Below, piece by piece: positions 8,316 to 15,120 of a DNA stretch of 21,174 nt. Numbering within the stretch: position 1 is the first letter of the stretch; every line of letters starts with the position of its first letter. Position numbers and translations under genes: made by a program. Below the pieces are notes generated by a model. It was not told the DNA's origin. It did not search any database and saw only the letters and a program-made list of their open reading frames with translations. This stretch comes from Actinomycetales bacterium UBA1383 (GTDB taxonomy: Bacteria; Actinomycetota; Actinomycetes; Actinomycetales; Actinomycetaceae). The stretch is from NCBI GenBank assembly GCA_002305415.1, contig DBQX01000132.1:1-21174 (forward strand), in the 5' to 3' direction.

Positions 8316-9064
8316 GGTTCCTCCTGTGATCGGGCCCTTGTGGGGACTGTGGTTCGGTTGGCCGAGAGCAGCGCGTGGGTGCCGTCCCACAGCATGGTGG
8401 TGAGGTCGGCACCGAGGTCCTGGTGGCTCGGGCGTTCGGGGGCCGGTGTGGCGATCCACTGCTCGGCGGCGCCGCGGACGAGCCCGACGGTGGCGGCGGC
8501 CCAGACCCGCAGCCGGGCCGGGGCCACCGAGCCGGGCGGGAGGAGGCGGGCGAGGGTCGTGGCGACCAGGTCCTCCACCTGCGAGACGAACACGCGCAGG
8601 TTGCCCTCCGCGGCGGCCTGCGCGGGCCGGTTGACGAACAGGAACACGTTGCGGGACTGGGAGACGATCTCGAGGTAGGTGGCCACCATCGCCTCGACGG
8701 CCCGGCGGGGGTCACGGGAGGACTCCGAGGCCTGCGCCAGCCGGGTGCGCGCACGGGAGAGGATGTACTCGCCGAGAGCGACCTGCAGGGCGGTCTTGTC
8801 ACGGAAGTAGCGGTACAGGATGGACTTCGACGTCCCCAGGCGCGTGGCGATCTCCTCCATCGAGATGTCCGGCCCCTGCTCGTGGACGACCCGCCGCACC
8901 TGGCGCACCAGCTCGAGCCTGCGCTGCGAGCGGTGGTCCTGCCAGCGTGCCGCCCGTCCATCCAGCATCTCGAGCGCCCCCTCGGCCCCCGCCCACTGGA
9001 CGTCCACGACCGGCGGCGCGTCCGAGTTGACGGAATCGCCGTCGTGCCGTGTGATGGAGTACAT
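8312..9064 (-). CDS. TetR-family transcriptional regulator
   Basis: The 250-residue protein has an N-terminal helix-turn-helix of TetR type: a first helix around RRLELVRQVRRVVHEQG (48-64), then ISMEEIATRLGTSKSILYRYFRDK (67-90), followed by an all-helical ligand-binding domain. It most likely represses the divergent fatty-acid genes and itself, with an acyl-CoA as probable inducer; the latter is inferred from neighbours, not seen. The ATG at 9064 lies 3 nt from a 25-bp palindrome and 7 nt from a TACTCT -10 on the same strand, consistent with a leaderless transcript. A second start, the ATG at 8968 after GAGGGGG, would give a more usual length of about 218 residues, so the N-terminus is uncertain. 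The stop overlaps the oxidase start by 4 bp. Confidence 0.9.
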   Translation of the reverse strand: MYSITRHDGDSVNSDAPPVVDVQWAGAEGALEMLDGRAARWQDHRSQRRLELVRQVRRVVHEQGPDISMEEIATRLGTSKSILYRYFRDKTALQVALGEYILSRARTRLAQASESSRDPRRAVEAMVATYLEIVSQSRNVFLFVNRPAQAAAEGNLRVFVSQVEDLVATTLARLLPPGSVAPARLRVWAAATVGLVRGAAEQWIATPAPERPSHQDLGADLTTMLWDGTHALLSANRTTVPTRARSQEEP

Positions 9065-9067
9065 GAA

Positions 9068-9092
9068 ACCGAGAGTATCAGGTACTCTCGGT
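9068..9092. promoter_or_regulatory. Palindromic operator with divergent -10 elements
   Basis: ACCGAGAGTA (9068-9077) and TACTCTCGGT (9083-9092) are perfect 10-bp inverted arms around a 5-bp centre, a typical size for a TetR-family site. Each arm supplies a TACTCT hexamer on one strand: plus strand 9083-9088, start predicted near 9095, leading to the thiolase; minus strand 9077-9072, start predicted near 9064, leading to tetR. One bound dimer would therefore block both promoters. Position between a tetR gene and its divergent operon makes this assignment strong. Confidence 0.85.
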
Positions 9093-9113
9093 ACCGCAAT
9101 CCAAGGAGGGCCC

Positions 9114-10421
9114 GTGCCAGAACCACGCCGCGCCGTGATCGTGGGCGCGAATCGCATCCCGTTCGCCAAGATCGGCGGCGCCTACCGCCACTCCTCGAAC
9201 CGAGACATGCTGACTGCCGCGATCGACGGGCTCGTGGCGCGTGCCGGGCTCGCCGGGGAACGGCTGGACGACGTCGCGGCCGGGGCAGTGCTCAAGCACT
9301 CGCGGGACCACAACGTCACCCGGGAGGCGGCACTCGGCTCCGCCCTCGATCCGCACACCCCGGCCCACGACGTGCAGCGCGCCTGCGCCACCGGGCTGGA
9401 GGCCATCATCGGGGTGTCCAACAAGATCGCCCTCCGGCAGGCGGACGTGGGCATCGGCGGGGGCGTGGACTCCGCCTCCGACGCACCCATCGTCGTCTCC
9501 GAGGGGCTGCGCGCCGCCCTCCTCGACCTCAACCGGGCCCGTACCACCCAGAAGAAGCTGGCGGCCCTCGCCCGCATCCGGCCCGGCGACCTGTTGCCCG
9601 TGGCCCCCGATGTCGCGGAGGCGCGCACCGGGCTGTCGATGGGCGAGCACCAGGCGCTGACGACCGCGCGGTGGGGTATCACCCGCAAGGCGCAGGACGA
9701 GTATGCCCTCGCGTCTCACCAGAGGCTCGCCGCGGCCTATGAACGCGGCTTCTTCGACGGCCTGATGACGCCGTACCGCGGGCTGGCCCGGGACGAGTCG
9801 CTGCGTCCGGACACCTCGCTCGAGAAGCTCGCATCGCTGAAGCCCGTGTTCGGGAAGGACCTGGACGTTCCCGCCACGATGACAGCCGGGAACTCCACCC
9901 CGCTGTCCGACGGCGCGTCAGTCGTGCTGCTCTCGTCGCCCGAGTGGGCGGAGGAACGCGGACACCGGCCACTGGCCGCCGTCGTCGACGCCCTGACCGT
10001 CGCAGTCGACTTCACCTCCGGGGCGGAAGGTCTGCTGATGGGCGGTGCGTACGCCATCCCGCGCCTCCTCGACCGCCACGGGCTCTCCCTCGACGACTTC
10101 GACTTCATCGAGATCCATGAGGCGTTCGCTGCGACGGTGCTCGCCACGCTCGCTGCCCTCGAGGACGACGAGTTCGCCCGCCGGCTCGGCCGGGAGCGGG
10201 CCCTCGGCGCCGTCGACCGGGAGCGCCTCAACGTCACGGGGTCCTCGCTGGCGGCCGGGCACCCGTTCGCGGCGACGGGTGGCCGCATCGTCGGCACCCT
10301 CGCGGCACTGCTGCACGAACGTGGCCAGTCCCGCCACCGGACGGGCGAGCGGGCGCTCGGACTCGTGTCCGTGTGCGCCGCCGGCGGCCAGGCCACCACG
10401 ATGATCCTGGAGGCACGGTGA
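9114..10421 (+). CDS. fadA: Acetyl-CoA C-acyltransferase (thiolase, FadA2-like)
   Basis: The 435-residue thiolase would cleave 3-ketoacyl-CoA with CoA to acetyl-CoA and a shortened acyl-CoA, the last beta-oxidation step, or run the reverse condensation. The catalytic set is complete: nucleophile Cys91 in VQRACATG, His335 in HEAF, His383 in AGHPF and Cys421 in VCAAGG. The length exceeds that of the common roughly 390-residue thiolases and fits the FadI/FadA2 branch. The GTG at 9114 is chosen because AAGGAGG ends a few bases upstream and the protein then opens directly with the first beta strand (RRAVIVGANRIPFAK). It is the first gene of a plus-strand operon, and its stop overlaps the next start by 4 bp (GTGA). 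It is probably controlled by the TetR palindrome just upstream. Confidence 0.93.
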   Translation: MPEPRRAVIVGANRIPFAKIGGAYRHSSNRDMLTAAIDGLVARAGLAGERLDDVAAGAVLKHSRDHNVTREAALGSALDPHTPAHDVQRACATGLEAIIGVSNKIALRQADVGIGGGVDSASDAPIVVSEGLRAALLDLNRARTTQKKLAALARIRPGDLLPVAPDVAEARTGLSMGEHQALTTARWGITRKAQDEYALASHQRLAAAYERGFFDGLMTPYRGLARDESLRPDTSLEKLASLKPVFGKDLDVPATMTAGNSTPLSDGASVVLLSSPEWAEERGHRPLAAVVDALTVAVDFTSGAEGLLMGGAYAIPRLLDRHGLSLDDFDFIEIHEAFAATVLATLAALEDDEFARRLGRERALGAVDRERLNVTGSSLAAGHPFAATGGRIVGTLAALLHERGQSRHRTGERALGLVSVCAAGGQATTMILEAR

Positions 10422-11779
10422 GCGACACCTACATCGACTTCGTCTCGGGTGGCCTCGGCAAGAAGGTTGCCACTTCCCTGGGGCTGCCGCGGCCGGTGCG
10501 GTTGCGGCGCCACGAGGGTCCCGGCACACCGCTGGTGACGGGACCGGTCCTGGTCCTCTCGGACGAGGCCTCGCGCGGGGAGGCCGACGCGATCGCGCAC
10601 GCCATGCTGCCGTGGGACCTGGACGTCCGGAGGGACACGTACCTTCCCCCGGACGTGAAGTGGGGCGCGGTCGTCGTGGTGCTCACGGGCGTCACGCGGC
10701 CCGGGGACCTCGCAGCCCCCGTCCTCGCACTCGGCTCGACCCTCCGCGCTCTCACCCGCTCCGGCCGGATCGTGACCCTCTCCCGGCCGGCAGGGGTCGC
10801 GGACGCCGAGGCCGCGGCCGCGCGCGCCGCGGTCGACGGCGTCGTGCGCTCGCTCGGCAAGGAGTTGCGCGCGGGCGCCACCGCGAACGGCATCGTGGTT
10901 GCCGACGGGCTCGACATCGCGGCCCCGAGCGTGCTCGGGACGTTGCGCTTCCTGCTCTCCGCGAAGTCCGCCTTCGTGGACGGCCAGCTGGTCCCCGTCT
11001 CCGGGCCCGGGTCCGAGAACCCGTCGTGGGACACGCCGCTGGCGGGCCGGATCGCCGCGGTGACAGGCGCCGCCCGGGGCATTGGCGCCGAGATCGTCCG
11101 GGTGCTCGCGCGTGACGGCGCCACCGTCATCGGGGTGGACGTGCCCGCGGCGGGCGACGCGCTGGCGGGCGTCATGAACGGTGTCCGTGGCACCGCGCTG
11201 CAGCTCGACGTGACCGCTCCGGACGCCGCCCGCCGGATCCACGAGCACGCCCAGCAGCGCCACGGCTCCCTCGACATCGTGGTGCACAATGCCGCGATCG
11301 TCCGGGACAAGCTGCTCGCCAACATGACGCCCGAGAAGTGGAACGACGTCATCAGGGTGGACATCGAGGCACCGCTCGCGATGAACCGCGCACTCCTGGA
11401 ACTCGGCCGCGCGGGGCTGCTCGGTTCGACACCCCGACTGCTGGCGCTCTCCTCCGCTCCGGGGATCTCGGGAAACCGCGGCCAGACCAACTACGGCGCG
11501 GCGAAGTCGGGGATCGTCGGAATGACGCAGGCCCTCGCGCCGGCGCTCGCGGAGCTCGGCGGCACCGCCAACGCGATCGCGCCGGGGTTCATCGAGACGG
11601 AGATGACCCGCCGCATGCCCACGGTGACGCGTGAGGTCGCCCGCCGGCTCAACTCGCTGCAGCAGGGTGGGCAGCCGGTCGACGTCGCGGAGGTGGTCGC
11701 GTTCCTCGCCTCTCCCGCCGCGGGTGGCATCAACGGCGAGGTGGTCCGGGTGTGCGGCCAGCACCTGGTGGGCCGATGA
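10418..11779 (+). CDS. fabG: High-molecular-weight FabG (FabG4-like 3-oxoacyl reductase)
   Basis: The 453-residue protein has the size of mycobacterial FabG4, nearly twice that of an ordinary FabG. Residues 1-200 form a degenerate flavodoxin-like/Rossmann domain without catalytic motifs. Residues 208-453 are a classical short-chain dehydrogenase with TGAARGIG (216-223), NAA (291-293) and the triad Ser346, Tyr359, Lys363 (NYGAAK). Asp241 at the end of the second beta strand favours NAD(H) over NADP(H). It would interconvert (R)-3-hydroxyacyl- and 3-oxoacyl thioesters. The GTG start follows GGAGG and overlaps the thiolase stop (GTGA); its own stop overlaps the MaoC start (ATGA). Thiolase plus FabG4 plus MaoC is the arrangement known from Mycobacterium fadA2-fabG4-htdX, although there fadA2 is on the opposite strand. 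Confidence 0.93.
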   Translation: MSDTYIDFVSGGLGKKVATSLGLPRPVRLRRHEGPGTPLVTGPVLVLSDEASRGEADAIAHAMLPWDLDVRRDTYLPPDVKWGAVVVVLTGVTRPGDLAAPVLALGSTLRALTRSGRIVTLSRPAGVADAEAAAARAAVDGVVRSLGKELRAGATANGIVVADGLDIAAPSVLGTLRFLLSAKSAFVDGQLVPVSGPGSENPSWDTPLAGRIAAVTGAARGIGAEIVRVLARDGATVIGVDVPAAGDALAGVMNGVRGTALQLDVTAPDAARRIHEHAQQRHGSLDIVVHNAAIVRDKLLANMTPEKWNDVIRVDIEAPLAMNRALLELGRAGLLGSTPRLLALSSAPGISGNRGQTNYGAAKSGIVGMTQALAPALAELGGTANAIAPGFIETEMTRRMPTVTREVARRLNSLQQGGQPVDVAEVVAFLASPAAGGINGEVVRVCGQHLVGR

Positions 11780-12702
11780 GCGCCGCGGCCCACGACCGGG
11801 AGGTCATACGGCTCCCGGCGCCGCCCCGGCTGGCGGACTCCTACCGGGCGGCGCTCCGGGGCACGCTCCCGGCTGCGGCGGGCCGTACGGGTGGGGGCGA
11901 CGTACCGGCGGTGACGCTGGCGCACACGGCACGCGCCGACGTCGCGACCCTCACCGCCTACCAGCACCTTCTCGGGCTCCCTGCCACCGACTCACTCCCG
12001 GCGGGATACGTCCACGTGCTCGGCTTCCCGCTGGCGATGACACTCATGACCCGGCGCGACTTCCCCCTCCCCGTGCTCGGGCTGGTGCACCTCGCCAACA
12101 GGGTGGTGCAGCGCCGCCCCCTCCATCTCGGGGAGGACCTGGACCTCGCTGCCTGGGCCGACGGGCTGCGGCCGCACCGGCGGGGCACCGTCGTCGACGT
12201 GCACCTCGTCGCGCGAGCGGGCGACGACGTCGCCTGGGAAGGGACGTCGACGTACCTCGCGAAGGGACGGTCTCCCGGCGGGACCGCCGCCGCGGGGGAG
12301 GCCGGACCACGCGCGGGCGCGGGCGCGGACGCGGACGCGGAGGCGCAGAGCGCGGCCGCGGGACCGGGACAACACGTGTGGCGCCTGGGCGCCGACATCG
12401 GCCGGCGCTACGCCACCGTCACCGGGGACCGGAACCCGATCCACACCTCCCGGGCGGGCGCACGGCTCTTCGGCTTCCCCCGCCCGATCGCGCATGGGAT
12501 GTACACGGCCGCACGCGCGCTGGCCGAACTCCCCCACCCCGGAGGCGCCTTCGAGTGGACCGCGGAGTTCGCGAAACCGGTCCTGCTCCCCGGGACCGTG
12601 GTCCTGCGCTTCGGGCCATATGGTGGTGGCTGGTCCTACGTGGCCCGGTCGCGATCAGGCAAGCCGCATCTCCAGGGCCACGTGCGCCCGACGGATTCAT
12701 GA
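11776..12702 (+). CDS. MaoC-like (R)-specific enoyl-CoA hydratase/dehydratase
   Basis: This 308-residue double hot-dog protein resembles HtdX. The C-terminal half holds the hydratase-2 signature YATVTGDRNPIH (212-223) with catalytic Asp218 and His223, followed by PIAHGMYTAA. The N-terminal half (about 45-165) is the second, catalytically silent hot-dog. The two are joined by an Ala/Gly/Asp-rich linker (about 165-198) encoded partly by five GCGGNN hexamers. It would hydrate trans-2-enoyl-CoA to (R)-3-hydroxyacyl-CoA, feeding the adjacent FabG, or run in the dehydration direction. The start ATG overlaps the fabG stop by 4 bp. It is the last gene of the operon and is followed by a 412-bp gene-free spacer. 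Confidence 0.9.
   Translation: MSAAAHDREVIRLPAPPRLADSYRAALRGTLPAAAGRTGGGDVPAVTLAHTARADVATLTAYQHLLGLPATDSLPAGYVHVLGFPLAMTLMTRRDFPLPVLGLVHLANRVVQRRPLHLGEDLDLAAWADGLRPHRRGTVVDVHLVARAGDDVAWEGTSTYLAKGRSPGGTAAAGEAGPRAGAGADADAEAQSAAAGPGQHVWRLGADIGRRYATVTGDRNPIHTSRAGARLFGFPRPIAHGMYTAARALAELPHPGGAFEWTAEFAKPVLLPGTVVLRFGPYGGGWSYVARSRSGKPHLQGHVRPTDS
12313..12342 (+). repeat. In-frame hexanucleotide tandem repeat in the MaoC linker
   Basis: Five consecutive hexamers (GCGGGC twice, GCGGAC twice, GCGGAG) encode Ala-Gly-Ala-Gly-Ala-Asp-Ala-Asp-Ala-Glu at residues 180-189. A change of one unit would add or remove two residues and keep the frame, so length variation among strains would be tolerated. Confidence 0.7.
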
Positions 12703-12709
12703 CTAGCGC

Positions 12710-12738
12710 TTGACAGGAACGGGCCGTCCGGCCAAGAT
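12710..12738 (+). promoter_or_regulatory. Promoter-like element TTGACA-N17-CAAGAT
   Basis: A perfect -35 consensus (12710-12715) sits 17 bp before CAAGAT (12733-12738). It lies only 8 bp after the maoC stop and points into the gene-free spacer, so any product would be an untranslated RNA. The -10 match is modest. Confidence 0.35.
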
Positions 12739-12791
12739 GCGCCCCCTCGTCAACGGCCGTCGAATATCGCCGCCCTCCGGACGTGATCGGC

Positions 12792-12982
12792 TTTTCCACA
12801 GGATTCGTCCACACCCCTGTGCACAGGACCGGGATACCGCCACTCCGACTGTGGACAGACTGTGCCCACCTCGCCGGACGGCTCGAAACCGTTGCAATTC
12901 CAACGATTCTGGCGCCTCCCCACCAATCGTGGCCGATCCGCCGACTTCGCTTGACAGCTCCCGGGCCAAACGGTTATGCACA
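12792..12982. promoter_or_regulatory. Cluster of DnaA-box-like 9-mers
   Basis: Five 9-mers resemble DnaA boxes: TTTTCCACA (12792-12800) and TTATGCACA (12974-12982) both fit TTWTNCACA exactly. TCGTCCACA (12805-12813) and the reverse-strand CTGTCCACA (12850-12858) each differ at one position from TTGTCCACA, the box used by GC-rich actinobacteria. CTGTGCACA (12817-12825) is a weaker, self-palindromic match. The first three lie within 34 bp. There is no dnaA, dnaN, rpmH or repA in the window, so this is more likely a DnaA-titration or auxiliary site than the main oriC. Confidence 0.6.
12951..12980 (+). promoter_or_regulatory. Promoter-like element TTGACA-N17/18-TTATGC/TATGCA
   Basis: A perfect TTGACA (12951-12956) is followed after 17-18 bp by TTATGC/TATGCA, which overlaps the DnaA-box-like TTATGCACA. 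It shares GCTTGACAG and a nearby GGGCC with the element at 12710. It faces the purQ end with no plus-strand gene to drive, suggesting a short RNA or antisense transcript. Confidence 0.4.
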
Positions 12983-13114
12983 CCTGTCCCCAAGGAGAAG
13001 AGGCTCCATTGGGACGTTGGGCCGGAGCGTGCGCGGTGGTCCGCCCACCCTCGAAGGCCGGGAAGTGGCCCTGCGATGGTAAAGGCCGATTAGCGGGAAC
13101 CTCCAAGAACGGGC

Positions 13115-13822
13115 TCAGAACGCGGCCATCACCCGCTGGAGGATCGACGTGAAGAAGCCCAGTCCGTCGGTTCCGGTGCGGGGCCCGAGGGGACCGTCCG
13201 GCCCGTACCCGGGCTCGACGGCGTGCTCCGGGTGCGGCATGACGCCGACGACGTTCCCGGCCGGGTTGCAGATCCCGGCGATCTCGCGCGCCGAGCCGTT
13301 CGGATTCCCCCCGACGTAGCGGAGGACGACGCGCCCCTCGGCCTCCAGCGCATCAAGCGTCCGCTCGTCGGCGATGTAACCGCCCTCCCCGTTCTTGAGC
13401 GGGATCGTGATCTCCTGCCCGGGGAGGTAGGACGCCGTCCAGGCGGTCGAGGCGTTCTCGACGCGCACGCGCTGGTCCCGGCAGATGAAGAGCTGGTGGT
13501 CGTTGCGGATGAGTGCGCCCGGCAGGAGGTGGGACTCGCACAGCACCTGGAACCCGTTGCAGATGCCGAGGACCGGCATCCCCCCGGCGGCGGCGTCCAC
13601 CACCCGTTCCATGACGGGGGCGAAGCGCGCGATCGCCCCGGCCCGGAGGTAGTCGCCATAGGAGAAACCGCCGGGCAGGATGACGGCGTCGACGCCGTGG
13701 AGGTCCCCGTCGGCGTGCCACAGGGTGACCGCCTCGCCCCCGGCGAGCCGGACGGCGCGGACCGCGTCCCGGTCGTCGAGGGAGCCGGGGAACGTGACGA
13801 CTCCGACCAGGGGACCGCTCAC
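13115..13822 (-). CDS. purQ: FGAM synthase glutaminase subunit
   Basis: PurQ hydrolyses glutamine and passes ammonia to PurL for FGAM formation. The 235-residue protein is a class I glutamine amidotransferase with nucleophile Cys88 in GICNGFQ and the His197/Glu199 pair in PHPEH. The N-terminal GVVTFPGSLDDRD and LPGGFSYGDYLRAGAIA segments are characteristic of PurQ. The GTG start overlaps the purS stop by 4 bp (GTGA), so the two subunits are translationally coupled and made in similar amounts. purQ is the last gene of this minus-strand run; its usual partner purL lies about 7 kb further along the same strand. Confidence 0.98.
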   Translation of the reverse strand: MSGPLVGVVTFPGSLDDRDAVRAVRLAGGEAVTLWHADGDLHGVDAVILPGGFSYGDYLRAGAIARFAPVMERVVDAAAGGMPVLGICNGFQVLCESHLLPGALIRNDHQLFICRDQRVRVENASTAWTASYLPGQEITIPLKNGEGGYIADERTLDALEAEGRVVLRYVGGNPNGSAREIAGICNPAGNVVGVMPHPEHAVEPGYGPDGPLGPRTGTDGLGFFTSILQRVMAAF

Positions 13823-14070
13823 TCGTCCGCCTCCGCGACGAGGACGACGTCCTCGATGATCGGGTTGGAGAGCAGGGTGCCGGCCGCCTCGCGCGCTGCC
13901 GCGAGGTGGTCGGCGTCCACCGGGCCGTCGACCGTGAGCTCGAATCGCTTCCCCTGACGGACCGAGGTGAACTGGGTGAAACCGAGCCGGGGCAGTGCTC
14001 CCGCGACGGCCTTGCCCTGCGGGTCGAGCAGCTCAGGCTTCGGCATGACCTCGACGACGATGCGTCCCAC
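13819..14070 (-). CDS. purS: FGAM synthase subunit PurS
   Basis: PurS is the small dimeric protein that docks PurQ onto PurL and helps channel ammonia. At 83 residues it has the family's usual size and pattern: an opening beta strand (GRIVVEVMPKPELLDPQGKAV), LPRLGF, VRQGKRFEL and a closing IIEDVVLVAE strand. The start is GTG with GAGGAGG upstream. A minus-strand TAGGCT (14098-14103) in the spacer behind purC could give purSQ their own transcript in addition to read-through. Confidence 0.96.
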   Translation of the reverse strand: MGRIVVEVMPKPELLDPQGKAVAGALPRLGFTQFTSVRQGKRFELTVDGPVDADHLAAAREAAGTLLSNPIIEDVVLVAEADE

Positions 14071-14088
14071 GGTGACCTCCTCGGCAGT

Positions 14089-14150
14089 GATGCGGTCAGC
14101 CTAGTGCGGCCCGAGCGGGGCTCCCGGGCGCATGCCACGATGCGGTCAGC
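14089..14150 (-). promoter_or_regulatory. purC-purS spacer: direct repeats, hairpin and -10
   Basis: The 12-mer GATGCGGTCAGC occurs at 14089-14100 and 14139-14150, exactly 50 bp apart. Between them GCCCGAGC (14109-14116) and GCTCCCGGGC (14120-14129) form an 8-bp hairpin with a two-base bulge and 3-nt loop. The minus-strand -10-like TAGGCT at 14098-14103 overlaps the repeat nearer purS. This 102-bp spacer contrasts with the tightly packed neighbours and may hold a terminator plus a regulated purSQ promoter. Confidence 0.45.
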
Positions 14151-14172
14151 GGCTGGAGTCCCGGCCCAGTGG

Positions 14173-15069
14173 TTAGAGTTCCGGCTCGGTGCCCGTCAGG
14201 CGACGGAATGCCTCGAGGTAGCGGGCGCGGGTCTTCTCGACAATCTCGTCCGGCAGCGGCGGCGGGGGTTCGTCGCTCAGCCGGTTCCACCCTGATTCGG
14301 GCGAGAGCAGCCAGTCCCGCACGAACTGCTTGTCGAAGCTGTACTGCGGCCGCCCCGGCTCCCAGTCCGCGGCGTCCCAGTAGCGCGACGAGTCCGAGGT
14401 GAGCACCTCGTCGGCGAGGATGATGTCGTGGGCGGAGGTCGACTCCGGGACCACGCCGAACTCGAACTTGGTGTCCGCGAGGATCAGGCCGCGGCTCGAC
14501 GCGATCCGCCGCGCGCGCCGGTAGAGCTTCAACGTGGTGGCACGGAGCTGCGGCGCGTACGCGCCCACCGTCGTCCTCAGCTCCTCGAAGGAGATGTTCT
14601 CGTCGTGGCTTCCCGCCTCCGCCTTCGTGGCAGGCGTGAAGATGGGTTCCGGCAACTCGTCGCCCTCACGCAACCCCTTCGGGAGCGTGATCCCACAGAT
14701 GCCACCGGTCGCGCGGTACTCACTCATCGCGGAGCCCGCCAGGTAGCCGCGTGCCACGCACTCGACGTGGATCATGTTCAGGCGGCGGCAGATCATGGCG
14801 CGGCCCCGCACCGGTTCGGGCACGTCGAGACTGACCAGGTGGTTGGGAACCACGTCCTTGAGCTGCTCGAACCACCACAGGCTCAGCTGCGCGAGGATCT
14901 TGCCCTTGTCGGGGATCCTGGTGGGCAGGACGTGGTCGAAGGCGGAGATACGGTCGGTGGCGACCACCAGGATGACGTCCCCGCTGCCGTGGGCCGAGGC
15001 ATCCTGCGGGACGTACAGGTCCCGCACCTTCCCAGACGAGACATGTGCCCAGCCGTCGAGATCAAACAT
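14173..15069 (-). CDS. purC: SAICAR synthetase
   Basis: PurC joins CAIR with aspartate using ATP to give SAICAR in purine synthesis. The 298-residue product shows the expected motifs: SSGKVRDLY (11-19) at the ATP-binding start, ATDRISAFD (37-45) followed by PTRIPDKGKIL, VECVARGYLAGSAMSEY (102-118) and PEPIFTPATKAEAGSHDENIS (140-160). The start ATG at 15069 is preceded by GGAGGAGG; in-frame ATGs further upstream (15093, 15090, 15120) would add residues before the conserved N-terminus. It begins 51 bp after the purD stop in the same direction and probably shares its transcript. Confidence 0.98.
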   Translation of the reverse strand: MFDLDGWAHVSSGKVRDLYVPQDASAHGSGDVILVVATDRISAFDHVLPTRIPDKGKILAQLSLWWFEQLKDVVPNHLVSLDVPEPVRGRAMICRRLNMIHVECVARGYLAGSAMSEYRATGGICGITLPKGLREGDELPEPIFTPATKAEAGSHDENISFEELRTTVGAYAPQLRATTLKLYRRARRIASSRGLILADTKFEFGVVPESTSAHDIILADEVLTSDSSRYWDAADWEPGRPQYSFDKQFVRDWLLSPESGWNRLSDEPPPPLPDEIVEKTRARYLEAFRRLTGTEPEL

Positions 15070-15120
15070 CCGCTCCTCCTCCGCGCTCATCATGGCATGA
15101 GGCGCGACCTTGCCGGGCAT

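Larger units (their letters stand above)
12703..13114. other. 412-bp gene-free spacer between convergent operons
   Basis: This stretch separates the end of maoC (plus) from the end of purQ (minus) and is less GC-rich than its surroundings. Several frames are open for 96-127 codons, but none reads like a folded protein or has a good start site. It contains the DnaA-box cluster and two TTGACAG promoter-like elements listed separately. AAGGAGAAGAGG at 12992-13003 resembles a ribosome-binding site, but only ATT, or TTG further on, follows with suitable spacing. No clear terminator was found for either convergent operon. Confidence 0.6.

Noticed and set aside
8316..8459. N-terminal extension of the acyl-CoA oxidase to 769 residues
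   Set aside because: It overlaps the tetR coding region in another frame; the ATG at 8315 has AGGAGG and an ATGA overlap with the tetR stop.
9737..11764. Minus-strand open frame of 675 codons opposite the thiolase and fabG genes
   Set aside because: It runs across the junction of two overlapping genes with intact catalytic residues and shows no family motif.
12792..12982. The main chromosomal oriC
   Set aside because: Actinobacterial oriC normally lies beside dnaA/dnaN; neither is present here and no AT-rich unwinding region is obvious. Kept as an auxiliary or titration site.
12703..13114. Small protein genes of 96-127 codons in the spacer
   Set aside because: Frames are open on both strands at once, none has a ribosome-binding site at its start, and none reads like a folded or membrane protein.
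12703..13114. tRNA, riboswitch or IS remnant in the spacer
   Set aside because: No cloverleaf, no known riboswitch core and no terminal inverted repeats with target duplication could be recognised by eye.
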